64,000 nt of DNA, taken from the NCBI RefSeq assembly GCF_018100785.1, contig NZ_JAGJEC010000005.1, positions 1-64,000 on the forward strand, in the 5' to 3' direction. The notes under the pieces are model-generated. The model made no database searches. It was not told the DNA's origin and saw nothing but the letters and a program-made list of their open reading frames with translations. Positions 44,152 through 53,890 of this stretch are shown here, one piece after another. The first letter of the stretch is position 1. Each line of letters begins with the position of its first letter. The position numbers were made by a program, and so were the translations under genes. This DNA comes from Maribacter sp. MMG018. Lineage in GTDB: Bacteria > Bacteroidota > Bacteroidia > Flavobacteriales > Flavobacteriaceae.

Positions 44152-45819
44152 TTATTTGGCTTTTTTGCCTCTAACAGTTTTGTTTTTTGTTTTTGATTTA
44201 GAACCTACTCTAGACATCGCACATCTAAAACCGATGTAATCTGTTGCCATGTATTGTGGCAGGTATCTTCTTTGAGCAGGGTCTAACCAGTAAGCTCTAT
44301 CTCTCCATGATCCACCTTTGTATACTCTAACTTCGTCATTGATCAAAGAAGTTCTAGAGTTAGATTTGTCGTATTGTCTAATGATGTTTCCTGCAGAATC
44401 CCTTTCAACTTTATGTTTAGGTGCATTGTACATTACTTGTTTGTCAGTACTTTCTTCTTCATCGCTGAACCTATCGTAAAATCTAGAAGAGCCTGGGTCA
44501 CCATCTCTGTATCCTCTGTTGTCGCTAGAAGAGAAATTTGTTCTTAAATAAGTTTCTTCTTCGTCTACGGGAACCATTTTTATTTCTCCCGGTAGGTTTA
44601 CTGCAACCACTTTTCCGTTTGGAAGTGTATCGTATACGATCGAATCTTTTAAGATGGTAACTTTACCGTCTTCACCAATAGCGGTTTTCATGTAGATATT
44701 ACCTCTATAGTAGTTAAAGTCACTTACCTCGTCGTCTACTATTGGTCTATATACATCGGCAACCCATTCTGCAACGTTACCGGCCATGTCGTAAAGACCA
44801 AGGTCGTTAGGCTTGTAAGACATTACTTCTGCGGTAATATCGGCACCATCATCTGACCAACCGGCAATACCACCGTAGTCGCCTTTACCTTGTTTAAAGT
44901 TGGCTAATTGGTCGCCTCTACCAACTCTCTGTCCATTTCTGGTGTAGTCACCTTCCCATGGATATTTTTTTCTACCTCTATAGTTGTTATATTCTCTTTG
45001 TCCAACTTGTGCCTGGGCAGCATATTCCCACTCGGTTTCTGTTGGCAACCTATATTCTGGCATTATAATTCCGCTACTTCTCTTGGCAAAAGTAGATACA
45101 CTGTCCTTTTTCTTTTTGCCTTGTAGAGAATCTATTTGTCCGTTATATACAGACTCAGGTCTGTTAAGGTATGCTTCGGTACTGAATGTGCCGGCAACTT
45201 CACCTTGTGCTGCTTTGTACTTGGCATCTTTGGCCAAATAACCTTCTCTTTCCAGCATTACCTCGTTTACACGGTCTGTTCTCCATTCCGCAAACTGGGT
45301 AGCTTGGATCCAGTTAACACCAACAACAGGGTATTCCGCATACGCAGGATGCCTTAAATAGTTATTGGTCATGGTTTCATTAAAACCTAACCTGTTTCTC
45401 CAAACCAAGGTATCTGGTAAGGCTCCTTTGTAAATATTGGCATATTTAGGATTTTCAGGAGGGTATACCTTCTTTAGGTAATCCAAATATTCCAAATACA
45501 TTACATTGGTAACCTCAGTTTCGTCCATATAAAATGATTGTACGTGCTGAGAGGTAGGTGTGTTGTTCCAATCGTGCATTACATCGTCTTGGACCTTACC
45601 TTTTGTGAAAGTGCCACCTTCAACAAATACGAGTCCAGGAGCGGTTTCTTGCTCTTTAAAATCGGTATTGTATTGAAAACCACCTTCCTTAGCATTTATT
45701 TTCCAACCTGTAGCTCGAGACACATTTTTGGAGGATGAGGATTTCGAACAGCTGGTTACTGTAAAACCTCCCGCAACAACGGCGCATGAGAGTACAACTT
45801 TAATAAACTGTTTTTTCAT
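44152..45819 (-). CDS. gldJ: Gliding motility lipoprotein GldJ
   Basis: GldJ is an outer-membrane lipoprotein needed for gliding and for the type IX secretion machinery of Flavobacteriaceae. The 555-residue protein has a lipobox ending at Cys24 (TVTSC). It carries a formylglycine-generating-enzyme-like (SUMF1) fold: GLVFVEGGTFTKG, FYMDETEVTNVMYLEYL, YRLPTETEWEYAAQ, YDMAGNVAEWVADVY and VYKGGSWRDRAYW. In this family the fold is structural; it is not expected to activate the island sulfatases. It is divergent from porV. Confidence 0.95.
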   Translation of the reverse strand: MKKQFIKVVLSCAVVAGGFTVTSCSKSSSSKNVSRATGWKINAKEGGFQYNTDFKEQETAPGLVFVEGGTFTKGKVQDDVMHDWNNTPTSQHVQSFYMDETEVTNVMYLEYLDYLKKVYPPENPKYANIYKGALPDTLVWRNRLGFNETMTNNYLRHPAYAEYPVVGVNWIQATQFAEWRTDRVNEVMLEREGYLAKDAKYKAAQGEVAGTFSTEAYLNRPESVYNGQIDSLQGKKKKDSVSTFAKRSSGIIMPEYRLPTETEWEYAAQAQVGQREYNNYRGRKKYPWEGDYTRNGQRVGRGDQLANFKQGKGDYGGIAGWSDDGADITAEVMSYKPNDLGLYDMAGNVAEWVADVYRPIVDDEVSDFNYYRGNIYMKTAIGEDGKVTILKDSIVYDTLPNGKVVAVNLPGEIKMVPVDEEETYLRTNFSSSDNRGYRDGDPGSSRFYDRFSDEEESTDKQVMYNAPKHKVERDSAGNIIRQYDKSNSRTSLINDEVRVYKGGSWRDRAYWLDPAQRRYLPQYMATDYIGFRCAMSRVGSKSKTKNKTVRGKKAK

Positions 45820-46217
45820 AATTAGGACTTGAGTTCAATCTGTTTAAACTAATAGTTTTGCTAGTCTAATTGATTTGGATTTTGATTAATTTATGTCACT
45901 TTCGCTGATTAGAACGATGTTTTCCCTATAATATTTTATGGGGCAGGATTATTTTAACAATCACCATGGTCGTGGTAAATAAAATGTAACCTGCTATTTT
46001 TCATAACGTACTAAAAATGGATATAGTATGGATAATCTGTTTTCTTTTGGTCCGTCATTAAAAATTAAATTGATTTAACTTCTTATTTTCCGTAAAAAAT
46101 GGAAAATAGTTATTCGTATATACACGATAACGTTAAAATTGGCGTTTACATGTAAAATAGAAAGAAATATTAGGCCGAAACACTATATTGCCCCTGCCTT
46201 TATTAATTTTGAACTAG
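45820..46217. other. Divergent intergenic region between gldJ and porV
   Basis: 398 AT-rich bases with no credible gene. A 64-codon frame at 46139-46333 overlaps the porV start in another frame and was rejected. No porU gene or remnant was recognised here. Confidence 0.6.
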
Positions 46218-47366
46218 ATGAGAAAGATTTCGATACTATTATTATTGTTTTTTTTGGTAAAAGTTACTGCACAGGAAGACCAAAGGGTAATAACTACCGC
46301 TGTTCCTTTTTTAACAATTGCGGCCGATGCTAGGGCCGGAGGAATGGGAGATATGGGAGTTGCTACTTCAACAGATGCTTTTTCGCAACAATGGAACCCT
46401 GCCAAATTTGCTTTTGCAGAACGAAAAATGGGTATTGGTCTGAGTTATACTCCATATTTGGAAAGTATAATTACGGATATTTCATTGTTGAACGCCAGTT
46501 ATTTCAATAAGATTAATGAGCAAAGTGCGTTCGCCGTCAGTTTGCGATATTTTACACTGGGTGAAATAGAATTGAGGCAATTTGCAAATGACCCCGGTAC
46601 ATTGGCAAAACCTAACGAGTTGGCCTTGGATGGTTCGTATTCTTTAAAATTGAGCCCAACATTTTCAATGGCCGTAGGTGGTAGATATATAAGGTCTAAC
46701 TTAAAATTACCTAGTAATGGCTCTGAAGATTCTCAGGCGGCCAGTTCCTTTGCTGTTGATGTTGCCGGTTATTATAGGTCTAGGGAAATTGCCTATGATA
46801 ATTTTGATGGTAGGTGGAGAGCAGGTTTTAATATTTCGAATATTGGAGGAAAAATTCAATACGATGAAGGTGGGCAAGAAAACTTTTTGCCCAGTAACCT
46901 GAAGTTTGGTGTTGGTTTTGACTTTATCTTGGATCAAGACAATGTTATTGGGCTTACTACAGAGTTTAATAAACTATTGGTGCCAACGCCTAAAGATCAA
47001 AATGGTGATGGGGTTATTGATTCTGCGGACAATGATATCTATCAAAATGAAAGTGGGTTTAGCGGTATTTTTAAATCTTTTGGGGATGCTCCCGATGGTT
47101 TCAGTGAAGAGCTTAAAGAAATGACATGGGCCTTAGGTGCGGAATATGTATATCAGGATGCCTTTATGGTAAGAACTGGATATTTTAATGAAAGTGATTT
47201 AAAAGGCTCTAGGAAATTTTTCACTTTAGGTGCCGGATTTAAATTTAAGGCCGCACAAATAGACCTGTCTTATTTATTCTCTACCTCACAAGTTAAAAAC
47301 CCATTGGAAAATACTTTGCGTTTTTCTCTTACCTTTAGTTTAGGGGAAGAGTTTTACAACGATTAA
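46218..47366 (+). CDS. porV: Type IX secretion outer-membrane protein PorV
   Basis: PorV is a FadL-like beta-barrel that serves as a shuttle/attachment protein for type IX secretion substrates. The 382-residue protein has a signal peptide (to about residue 19) and the family motifs VPFLTIAADARAGGMGDMGVATSTD and SQQWNPAKFAF. Alternating beta-strand patterns follow over the rest, ending in a terminal region LRFSLTFSLGEEFYND. An intrinsic terminator follows before cdd. Confidence 0.93.
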   Translation: MRKISILLLLFFLVKVTAQEDQRVITTAVPFLTIAADARAGGMGDMGVATSTDAFSQQWNPAKFAFAERKMGIGLSYTPYLESIITDISLLNASYFNKINEQSAFAVSLRYFTLGEIELRQFANDPGTLAKPNELALDGSYSLKLSPTFSMAVGGRYIRSNLKLPSNGSEDSQAASSFAVDVAGYYRSREIAYDNFDGRWRAGFNISNIGGKIQYDEGGQENFLPSNLKFGVGFDFILDQDNVIGLTTEFNKLLVPTPKDQNGDGVIDSADNDIYQNESGFSGIFKSFGDAPDGFSEELKEMTWALGAEYVYQDAFMVRTGYFNESDLKGSRKFFTLGAGFKFKAAQIDLSYLFSTSQVKNPLENTLRFSLTFSLGEEFYND

Positions 47367-47387
47367 AAAAATGATTTTATAATTTTG

Positions 47388-47417
47388 ACAAACCCGCCGT
47401 ACGGCGGGTTTGTTGTT
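47388..47417 (+). terminator. Intrinsic terminator behind porV
   Basis: A perfect 12-bp GC-rich stem (47388-47399 with 47402-47413) with a tight 2-nt TA loop and a short T-rich tail lies 21 bases past the porV stop. Confidence 0.75.
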
Positions 47418-47445
47418 TCTGTAGATTATATTTTACCTTAGTGGC

Positions 47446-47934
47446 ATGGCAAAAAAGAAGAAAATTAGTTTTGATATTATTGTTTATGATTCTTTGAACG
47501 AATTGAAAGAATCCGATAAAAAACTATTGGATCTGGCTGTTGAGGCCAGAAAAAATGCATATGCCCCTTACTCTAGATTTAATGTAGGGGCAGCCGTATT
47601 GTTAGAGAATGGCGAGGTTGAAATAGGTAGTAATCAAGAAAACGCTTCGTATCCTTCTGGGCTATGTGCAGAAAGGGTCGCTATCTTTCATGCAGGGGCA
47701 AGGTTTCCGGGGGTACCGGTCAAGGCCATAGCCATTACCGCAGCTTCTGAAGATTATGAGGTAACCGTACCGGCAGCGCCCTGTGGTAATTGTAGGCAAG
47801 CTATTTTTGAATACGAGTTCAAGCAAAAATCTCCAATAAGGCTTTTGCTTATGGGGGCCAGCGGAAGTATTGTCGAATGTGCTTCGCTAGAGGATATTCT
47901 TCCTTTAGGTTTTAATAATACCTTCTTAAAATAG
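47446..47934 (+). CDS. cdd: Cytidine deaminase
   Basis: A zinc enzyme that deaminates cytidine and deoxycytidine to uridines for pyrimidine salvage. The 162-residue protein has the family motifs: Cys74-Ala-Glu76 (zinc ligand and proton shuttle) and PCGNC with Cys113 and Cys116 as the other zinc ligands, plus the substrate region FNVGAAVLLENG. The short lysine-rich N-terminus is common in this family. The pdhA gene follows after 187 bases. Confidence 0.94.
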   Translation: MAKKKKISFDIIVYDSLNELKESDKKLLDLAVEARKNAYAPYSRFNVGAAVLLENGEVEIGSNQENASYPSGLCAERVAIFHAGARFPGVPVKAIAITAASEDYEVTVPAAPCGNCRQAIFEYEFKQKSPIRLLLMGASGSIVECASLEDILPLGFNNTFLK

Positions 47935-48121
47935 GTAAGGGCCGTAGTTGGACCATAATTCACTTTAAACGGATTTTTTGTTATGGTTGTAATTTCTTTC
48001 CGCTTTTGCTTTTATTTTTTTTATCCATTCATTTATATGTGTATTTTTGCTTTCTTGTGGTGTGCATGTAGACTCTATGCCATGAGTCTAATTATTTTGT
48101 AATAAATTCATAAAAAAATCG

Positions 48122-49120
48122 ATGGAAAAAATTACCAAGGAAACTTATTTGAAATGGTACGAGGACATGTTTTTTTGGCGAAAGTTTGAAGATAAGCTTG
48201 CCGCAGTATACATTCAACAAAAAGTGAGAGGCTTTCTTCACTTGTACAATGGCCAAGAAGCTGTACTTGCCGGTGCCTTGCACGCAATGGATTTAACTAA
48301 GGATAGAATGATTACCGCCTATAGGAATCATGTTCAGCCCATAGGTATGGGGGTTGATCCAAGAAAAGTAATGGCGGAGCTGTATGGGAAAGTGACGGGT
48401 ACTTCTAAAGGTATGGGAGGTTCTATGCACATATTTTCAAAAGAACATCGTTTTCATGGTGGTCACGGTATTGTCGGAGGTCAAATTCCTCTAGGTGCCG
48501 GTATGGCGTTCGGAGATAAGTATCATGGTCGAGATGCCGTAACTATATGTTATATGGGTGATGGGGCAGTAAGACAAGGATCTCTCCATGAAACATTCAA
48601 TTTGGCCATGTTGTGGCAATTACCTGTCGTGTTCGTTTGTGAGAACAATGGGTACGCAATGGGTACATCGGTAGCCAGAACATCGTTCTCTACAGATATT
48701 TGGAAGTTAGGTTTGGGTTATGAGATGCCTTGCGGTCCGGTAGACGGTATGAATCCTGTAACAGTCGCCCAAGAAATGAGTAAGGCGATAGAAAGAGCAA
48801 GAACCGGAGGAGGACCTACTTTCTTGGAAATGAAAACCTATCGTTATAGAGGGCACTCAATGTCAGATGCGCAACACTATAGAACCAAGGAAGAAGTAGA
48901 GGAATACAAAAAAATTGATCCTATAACACAGGTTTTAGAGATTATAAAAGAGAAAAACTACGCTACCGACGAAGAGATCAAAGAAATAGACAATAGGGTT
49001 AAAGCTTTGGTGAAGGAGTGTGAGGAATTCGCAGAGAAATCAGATTATCCCCCAGTAAATCAATTATACGATGTGGTTTACGAACAAGAGGATTTTCCAT
49101 TTGTTCAACATAAATTGTAA
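48122..49120 (+). CDS. pdhA: Pyruvate dehydrogenase E1 component, alpha subunit
   Basis: The E1 alpha chain decarboxylates pyruvate using thiamine diphosphate. At 332 residues it has the expected motifs: FLHLYNGQEAVLAGA, HGGHGIVGGQIPLGAGMAF, the thiamine motif GDGAVRQGSLHETFNLAMLW...ENN, and the phosphorylation-loop region YRYRGHSMSDAQHYR. It is followed after 4 bases by the E2 gene. The beta subunit is not in this window, as is usual in Flavobacteriaceae. A TATTTTTG box (48042-48049) lies upstream but at some distance. Confidence 0.95.
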   Translation: MEKITKETYLKWYEDMFFWRKFEDKLAAVYIQQKVRGFLHLYNGQEAVLAGALHAMDLTKDRMITAYRNHVQPIGMGVDPRKVMAELYGKVTGTSKGMGGSMHIFSKEHRFHGGHGIVGGQIPLGAGMAFGDKYHGRDAVTICYMGDGAVRQGSLHETFNLAMLWQLPVVFVCENNGYAMGTSVARTSFSTDIWKLGLGYEMPCGPVDGMNPVTVAQEMSKAIERARTGGGPTFLEMKTYRYRGHSMSDAQHYRTKEEVEEYKKIDPITQVLEIIKEKNYATDEEIKEIDNRVKALVKECEEFAEKSDYPPVNQLYDVVYEQEDFPFVQHKL

Positions 49121-49124
49121 GTAA

Positions 49125-50777
49125 ATGGCTGAAGTAGTAAACATGCCCCGATTAAGCGATACCATGGAAGAGGGTACCGTAGCGAAGTGGTTAAAAAATG
49201 TCGGAGACAAAATAGAGGAAGGTGATATTCTTGCCGAGATAGAAACCGATAAGGCCACTATGGAGTTCGAATCTTTTCACGAAGGAACCCTTTTGCACAT
49301 AGGTGTAAAAGAGGGGGAAGGTGCTCCGGTTGACTCACTTTTAGCTATTATTGGTGAGGAAGGTGAAGATATTTCCGGACTATTGAATGGAAGTGCAGAC
49401 TCTAAAACGGAAGAAAGTAAGTCTGAAACCGTAGAAGCTGCTGAAGATTCGGAAAAAGGTTCAGAAGCTACAGGGTCCGTAGAAATTCCTGAGGGAGTAG
49501 AAGTGGTTAAAATGCCCCGACTAAGCGATACCATGGAAGAAGGTACTGTGGCCGCTTGGTTAAAGAAAGTTGGCGACGATGTTGAGGAAGGTGATATTCT
49601 TGCCGAGATCGAAACTGACAAAGCTACCATGGAATTTGAGTCTTTTTACTCTGGTAAGTTATTGTATATTGGTGTTCAAGAGGGGGAATCGTCTCCTGTA
49701 GATGCAGTGCTTGCGGTAATTGGTCCAGAAGGTACCGATGTTGATGCTGTTTTAAATGCTGGTCCTGGTGCGGCAAAAAATGCCGAGACGGAAACAAAAG
49801 AGGGCGCCAGTTCTTCTGAAGATACTAAAGAAAAAGTAGCTGAGACGACGTCAGGTTCAAAAACCACATCGAACGGTGGTCGCATTTTTGCTTCTCCATT
49901 GGCTAAAAAAATAGCAGAGGATAAGGGAATAGATCTATCCAAAGTTACAGGTACCGGTGATAATGGTAGAATTATCAAAAAGGATATTGAAAATTATAAG
50001 CCAAGTGAAGAAACGGCAAGTATCTCTGCTCCGGTAGCAAAAGAAGAGAAGGTATCTACAGCTCCTGCTGTTTCCATGGCACTTCCGTCAGGAGAAGAAG
50101 GAGTGGAGGAATCTAAAAACTCCAATATGCGTAAAGCGATCGCTAGGGCATTGGGTAACTCTAAATTCACGGCACCGCACTTTTACTTGACCATAGAAGT
50201 AGATATGGACAATGCCAAGAAGTCACGTGCGCAAATCAACAGTTTGCCGGATACGAAGGTTTCTTTTAATGATATGGTGTTAAAGGCTTGTGCAATGGCT
50301 TTAAGAAAACATCCGCAGGTAAACACAACATGGAACGGTGATACTACTATACAGTATAAGCATATTCATATGGGGGTTGCCGTAGCAGTTGATGAAGGTT
50401 TGGTCGTACCCGTAGTAAAACATGCCGATTTATTAGGACTAACGCAAATTGGAAGTGCCGTAAAAGATTTGGCCGGAAAAGCGCGTAACAAGAAAATTAC
50501 CCCTGCAGAAATGGAAGGGAGTACTTTTACCGTTTCTAATTTAGGTATGTTCGGTATACAAGAGTTTACGTCCATCATCAATCAGCCTAATTCTGCAATA
50601 CTTTCTGTTGGTGCCATTGAAGAGAAGCCAGTTGTAAAGAATGGGGAGATTGTTGTTGGAAGTACCATGAAATTAACGTTGGCATGTGATCATAGAACCG
50701 TTGATGGTGCAGTAGGTGCCCAATTCTTGCAGACCTTAAGGTCTTATATAGAAAATCCGGTGACAATGCTGGCTTAA
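49125..50777 (+). CDS. pdhC: Pyruvate dehydrogenase E2 (dihydrolipoyl acetyltransferase)
   Basis: The core of the pyruvate dehydrogenase complex, which transfers the acetyl group to CoA. The 550-residue protein has two lipoyl domains with nearly identical EIETDKATMEF motifs (lipoylated Lys43 and Lys166), separated by a Ser/Glu-rich linker. An E1/E3-binding domain (about 250-290, IFASPLAKKIAEDKGID) and the catalytic domain with HMGVAVAVDEGLVVPVV and the active-site DHRTVDGA follow. It forms an operon with pdhA. Confidence 0.95.
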   Translation: MAEVVNMPRLSDTMEEGTVAKWLKNVGDKIEEGDILAEIETDKATMEFESFHEGTLLHIGVKEGEGAPVDSLLAIIGEEGEDISGLLNGSADSKTEESKSETVEAAEDSEKGSEATGSVEIPEGVEVVKMPRLSDTMEEGTVAAWLKKVGDDVEEGDILAEIETDKATMEFESFYSGKLLYIGVQEGESSPVDAVLAVIGPEGTDVDAVLNAGPGAAKNAETETKEGASSSEDTKEKVAETTSGSKTTSNGGRIFASPLAKKIAEDKGIDLSKVTGTGDNGRIIKKDIENYKPSEETASISAPVAKEEKVSTAPAVSMALPSGEEGVEESKNSNMRKAIARALGNSKFTAPHFYLTIEVDMDNAKKSRAQINSLPDTKVSFNDMVLKACAMALRKHPQVNTTWNGDTTIQYKHIHMGVAVAVDEGLVVPVVKHADLLGLTQIGSAVKDLAGKARNKKITPAEMEGSTFTVSNLGMFGIQEFTSIINQPNSAILSVGAIEEKPVVKNGEIVVGSTMKLTLACDHRTVDGAVGAQFLQTLRSYIENPVTMLA

Positions 50778-50804
50778 GAACTACATTTAAAAATTAAGAA
50801 TATG

Positions 50805-50834
50805 AAAGCATCCTGTTAAGGGATGCTTTTTTTT
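50805..50834 (+). terminator. Intrinsic terminator behind pdhAC
   Basis: A 9-bp stem (50805-50813 with 50821-50829) followed by a T-run lies 28 bases past the pdhC stop. Confidence 0.85.
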
Positions 50835-50871
50835 ATCTTTAAGAATTATTATTACTATATATTATAATCGT

Positions 50872-51900
50872 ATGAAACAATATTTAAGTTTGTTTTTGGT
50901 CATTTTATTGACTTCTTGTGGTTCAAAGAAAATTTCTAATGAAATAGAATTGAATCCTAATAATCCAGAAGGGTTAAAAGGAAGTGTTGTCTCTACAAAC
51001 CTAAACATGGGCCAAAGTTCTGGGGCTGGGTTTACTTCACCTGTAGAAGTAGGTGAATTGATGAGTTTTTTGGCCTCTGACGAGCTTCAGGGAAGAGATT
51101 CCGGTAGCGAGGGTATTGCCAAGGCCGCGTCATTTATCGAAGGTATTCTGCAAGAGAGCGGGGTAAAGCCATATTTTGTTTCGTATCGTGATACCTTAAG
51201 TAATTTTGATAAAGTAGCTTATAATGTAGTAGGTGTTTTAGAAGGGGGCGATGCTAATTTAAAGAACGAATATATTGTTTTAGGGGCTCACTATGACCAT
51301 ATTGGCATCATAAGTCCAGAAGGGGGCGATGAGATCGCCAATGGCGCCAATGATAATGCTTCAGGTACAAGTATGCTTCTAGAATTGGCAAGATATTTTG
51401 GGGAGACCAGGTCAAATAAGAGAAGTATTGTTTTTGCTTTTTTCAGTGCAGAAGAAAAAGGATTGTTGGGGTCCAGGCATTTGGCTAAAAAGCTGAAAGG
51501 GGAAGGTTTAGATCTTTATGCAATGTTAAATTATGAAATGGTAGGTGTGCCAATGGTAGATAAGGACTATTTGTTGTATTTAACGGGATACGAACTTTCT
51601 AATTTAGCGGAGATAACCAATAAGTATGCAGGAGGGAAAATTGCAGGTTTTCTTCCGAAAGCGAAGGAATTTAACCTGTTCAGGCGCTCCGATAACTATC
51701 CCTTTCATCAAGAATTCAATGTGCCGTCACAAACCTATAGTACGTTCGATTTTACCAACTTCGACCATTATCATAAGGTGGGTGATGAAACTGATAAAAT
51801 GGATTATGGCCATATGGCAGAAATTATAAATAAAATGATACCTGTAGTTGAGGGTATTGCCAATGCGCCAGAAAAGGAAATAAAATATAATGAAAAATAA
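50872..51900 (+). CDS. M28-family metallopeptidase, lipoprotein
   Basis: A 342-residue exported lipoprotein (lipobox TSC, Cys16) with the zinc aminopeptidase fold of family M28. Metal ligands are visible in order: LGAHYDH (His140), GANDNASG (Asp161) and FFSAEEKGLLG (Glu194/Glu195), followed by SDNYPFHQEFNVPSQTYS. It probably removes N-terminal residues from peptides in the periplasm. The stop shares one base with the start of the following SDR gene. Confidence 0.9.
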   Translation: MKQYLSLFLVILLTSCGSKKISNEIELNPNNPEGLKGSVVSTNLNMGQSSGAGFTSPVEVGELMSFLASDELQGRDSGSEGIAKAASFIEGILQESGVKPYFVSYRDTLSNFDKVAYNVVGVLEGGDANLKNEYIVLGAHYDHIGIISPEGGDEIANGANDNASGTSMLLELARYFGETRSNKRSIVFAFFSAEEKGLLGSRHLAKKLKGEGLDLYAMLNYEMVGVPMVDKDYLLYLTGYELSNLAEITNKYAGGKIAGFLPKAKEFNLFRRSDNYPFHQEFNVPSQTYSTFDFTNFDHYHKVGDETDKMDYGHMAEIINKMIPVVEGIANAPEKEIKYNEK

Positions 51901-52580
51901 TGGCTAAGGTAATAATAACAGGTGCAAGTAGGGGCATTGGTTTTGAAATGGCAAAATTGTTCGCCAATGAAAATCATGAGGTATTGGCGTTGTCAAGAAA
52001 TGAGAAACCGATAAAAAAATTAGAGGATAGGAATATCCGAACCTTTCCTTTTGATATTTCAAAGAAAGATGATTTGAATATGCTTCAAGCTTTTCTTGAA
52101 AAAGAATGGAAAGAAGTGGATGTGTTGATCAATAACGCGGGCAAGTTATTGAACAAACCGTTTTCCGAAACCTCTGTAGAAGAGTTTAGGGAGGTTTATG
52201 AGGTCAATGTTTTTGGGGTAGCGGCGATTACAAGATTGGTAGCTCCGTTAATGGGTAAAAATGGACATGTAGTCACCTGTAGCTCTATGGGTGGTGTGCA
52301 GGGCAGTGTTAAGTTTCCAGGACTTTCGGCATATAGTTCCAGTAAGGGGGCTGTAATAACGCTTACAGAATTGCTTGCGGAGGAGTATAAAGAAACAGGG
52401 CCATCCTTTAATGTTCTGGCATTGGGGGCCGTACAGACAGAAATGCTGGAAGAAGCTTTTCCTGGATACCAGGCGCCCACGACCCCGGAGCAAATGGCAC
52501 GTTATATCAAAGATTTTACATTAAACGGCAATCAGCTTTTTAACGGTAAATTAATTCAGGTTTCCAATTCGACACCATAG
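51900..52580 (+). CDS. Short-chain dehydrogenase/reductase
   Basis: A 226-residue classical SDR with TGASRGIGFE, NNAGKLLN, the catalytic Ser in CSSMGG, YSSSKGA (Tyr and Lys) and a C-terminal ALGAVQTEML. The substrate is unknown. It is translationally coupled to the M28 peptidase by a TAATG overlap. It differs clearly from the two island SDRs. Confidence 0.88.
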   Translation: MAKVIITGASRGIGFEMAKLFANENHEVLALSRNEKPIKKLEDRNIRTFPFDISKKDDLNMLQAFLEKEWKEVDVLINNAGKLLNKPFSETSVEEFREVYEVNVFGVAAITRLVAPLMGKNGHVVTCSSMGGVQGSVKFPGLSAYSSSKGAVITLTELLAEEYKETGPSFNVLALGAVQTEMLEEAFPGYQAPTTPEQMARYIKDFTLNGNQLFNGKLIQVSNSTP

Positions 52581-52582
52581 AT

Positions 52583-53203
52583 TCATTTTAATAAAGTGGC
52601 CTTGTGTATAGTGTCCAATTTCGGAAACATTTTTATAAAATCGGATTTATTAGAGTACATTAGGTCAAGGGTGCCCATTGTTTTATCTCCGTAACCGGAA
52701 TATAAGGCAGAAACAACATCCATTCCTTTGGTAACTTTTCCAAAAGTAGGGAAGCCTTTTACGTCATTGTAAAATATGGTGTCTAGGCGCTCATTGTCAC
52801 TTAGGTTAATAAAAAGGTCGGTTGCCCTGGTTTCCGGACCGCTTCTTGCAAAACTTATCGTACCCTTTGTGTTGCCCTTTACAACTTTTTCATCGGGGAC
52901 TTTCACACTTCCCCAATTGTTTATGCTTGTAGAGTCGCTACTGCCAAATTGAGCCACAAAACCTGGGTTTACTCTGTAAAAGAGTTGGTTGTCGAAGTAT
53001 CGGTGTTTAACGAGTTGATAGAATCTATCCGCTGCTTTTGGTGAAAGCTTTCGGTCTACCTCTATTTCAAATACCCCTTTTGAGGTTTCGAATTGAACTT
53101 TGTAACGTAAAGGCGAAATTTCCTCTGTCCATTTTTTGTTGAACAATTTAGGAGAGCAACTAATGATCGCTACGAAAAAAAAGGTAAAAAAATACTTCTT
53201 CAT
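52583..53203 (-). CDS. Cyclophilin-type peptidyl-prolyl isomerase, lipoprotein
   Basis: A 206-residue protein of the cyclophilin family that helps fold exported proteins. The start at 53203 was chosen because it gives a lipoprotein signal (MKKYFFTFFFVAIISC). A longer frame reaching 53365 would overlap the divergent SprT-like gene and has a low-complexity extension. Cyclophilin motifs are FETSKGVFEIEVD, FYRVNPGFVAQFGSSD, KGTISFAR and FPTFGKVTKGMDVV. It is convergent with the SDR gene, whose stop lies 2 bases away. Confidence 0.88.
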   Translation of the reverse strand: MKKYFFTFFFVAIISCSPKLFNKKWTEEISPLRYKVQFETSKGVFEIEVDRKLSPKAADRFYQLVKHRYFDNQLFYRVNPGFVAQFGSSDSTSINNWGSVKVPDEKVVKGNTKGTISFARSGPETRATDLFINLSDNERLDTIFYNDVKGFPTFGKVTKGMDVVSALYSGYGDKTMGTLDLMYSNKSDFIKMFPKLDTIHKATLLK

Positions 53204-53284
53204 ATTAATGTATATGGTGTCAATAGTACTATAATCGTCCTTTAATAACAAATAGATAATATTTTTTCGGGTATTTTTGTGGTA

Positions 53285-53887
53285 ATGGAAGAAGTTCTTC
53301 GAAAATATATACCGGAACGTGCCGTTTCGCCCAGTATGGATCTTATCAGAACAAATGAGGTTCATTTAAAAATAGTTAATGAAAGGGTTACCAGACATGG
53401 CGATTATAGAAGGCTGGCTGATGGAAAGCATCTGATAACCGTGAATGCTACCCTTAACAAGTATCGCTTTCTAATAACCTTGATTCATGAAATTGCCCAC
53501 CTGGTAGCTTTTAAAAAGTATGGAAGACATATTAAGCCCCATGGAGCGGAGTGGAAGAGAACGTTTCAATATTTGATGCTTCCTTTTATACGGCCAGAAG
53601 TATTCCCATCGAAACTTTTGCCCCTTTTAGCGAAACATTTCAGGAATCCGAAGGCAAGCAGCAGTACCGATGCAATGTTGTCCGTAGCTTTACAACAGTT
53701 TGATGAACAACAAGAAAAGAAAACGTACGTTTTTGAATTACCCATTGGTAGTATTTTTAAAATGTATAACGGAAAGTTGTTTAAAAAAGGAAATAAAAGG
53801 GTAAAAAGGTATGAATGTATAGAGTTGAATACAGGAAAAATGTATCTTTTTCAACCCAATGCGGTGGTTGAACTTATAAAAAGTTGA
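53285..53887 (+). CDS. SprT-like domain protein
   Basis: A 200-residue protein with the zinc-metallopeptidase motif H68-E-I-A-H72 (LIHEIAHLVAF) and a downstream HGAEWKRTFQ, typical of SprT-like proteins. The ATG at 53285 was chosen; a GTG two codons earlier (53279) would add two residues. The C-terminal part is basic and may bind nucleic acid, but the characteristic zinc-ribbon cysteines of classical SprT are not seen. The mannose-1-phosphate guanylyltransferase gene begins 3 bases after the stop. Confidence 0.82.
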   Translation: MEEVLRKYIPERAVSPSMDLIRTNEVHLKIVNERVTRHGDYRRLADGKHLITVNATLNKYRFLITLIHEIAHLVAFKKYGRHIKPHGAEWKRTFQYLMLPFIRPEVFPSKLLPLLAKHFRNPKASSSTDAMLSVALQQFDEQQEKKTYVFELPIGSIFKMYNGKLFKKGNKRVKRYECIELNTGKMYLFQPNAVVELIKS

Positions 53888-53890
53888 AAA

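Noticed and set aside
44152-45819. gldJ as a formylglycine-generating enzyme serving the island sulfatases
   Set aside because: It has the SUMF1 fold but matches the GldJ lipoprotein of gliding motility; such proteins are not known to activate sulfatases.
52583-53365. Long form of the cyclophilin gene
   Set aside because: The extra 54 residues overlap the divergent SprT-like gene. The internal start at 53203 gives a proper lipoprotein signal.
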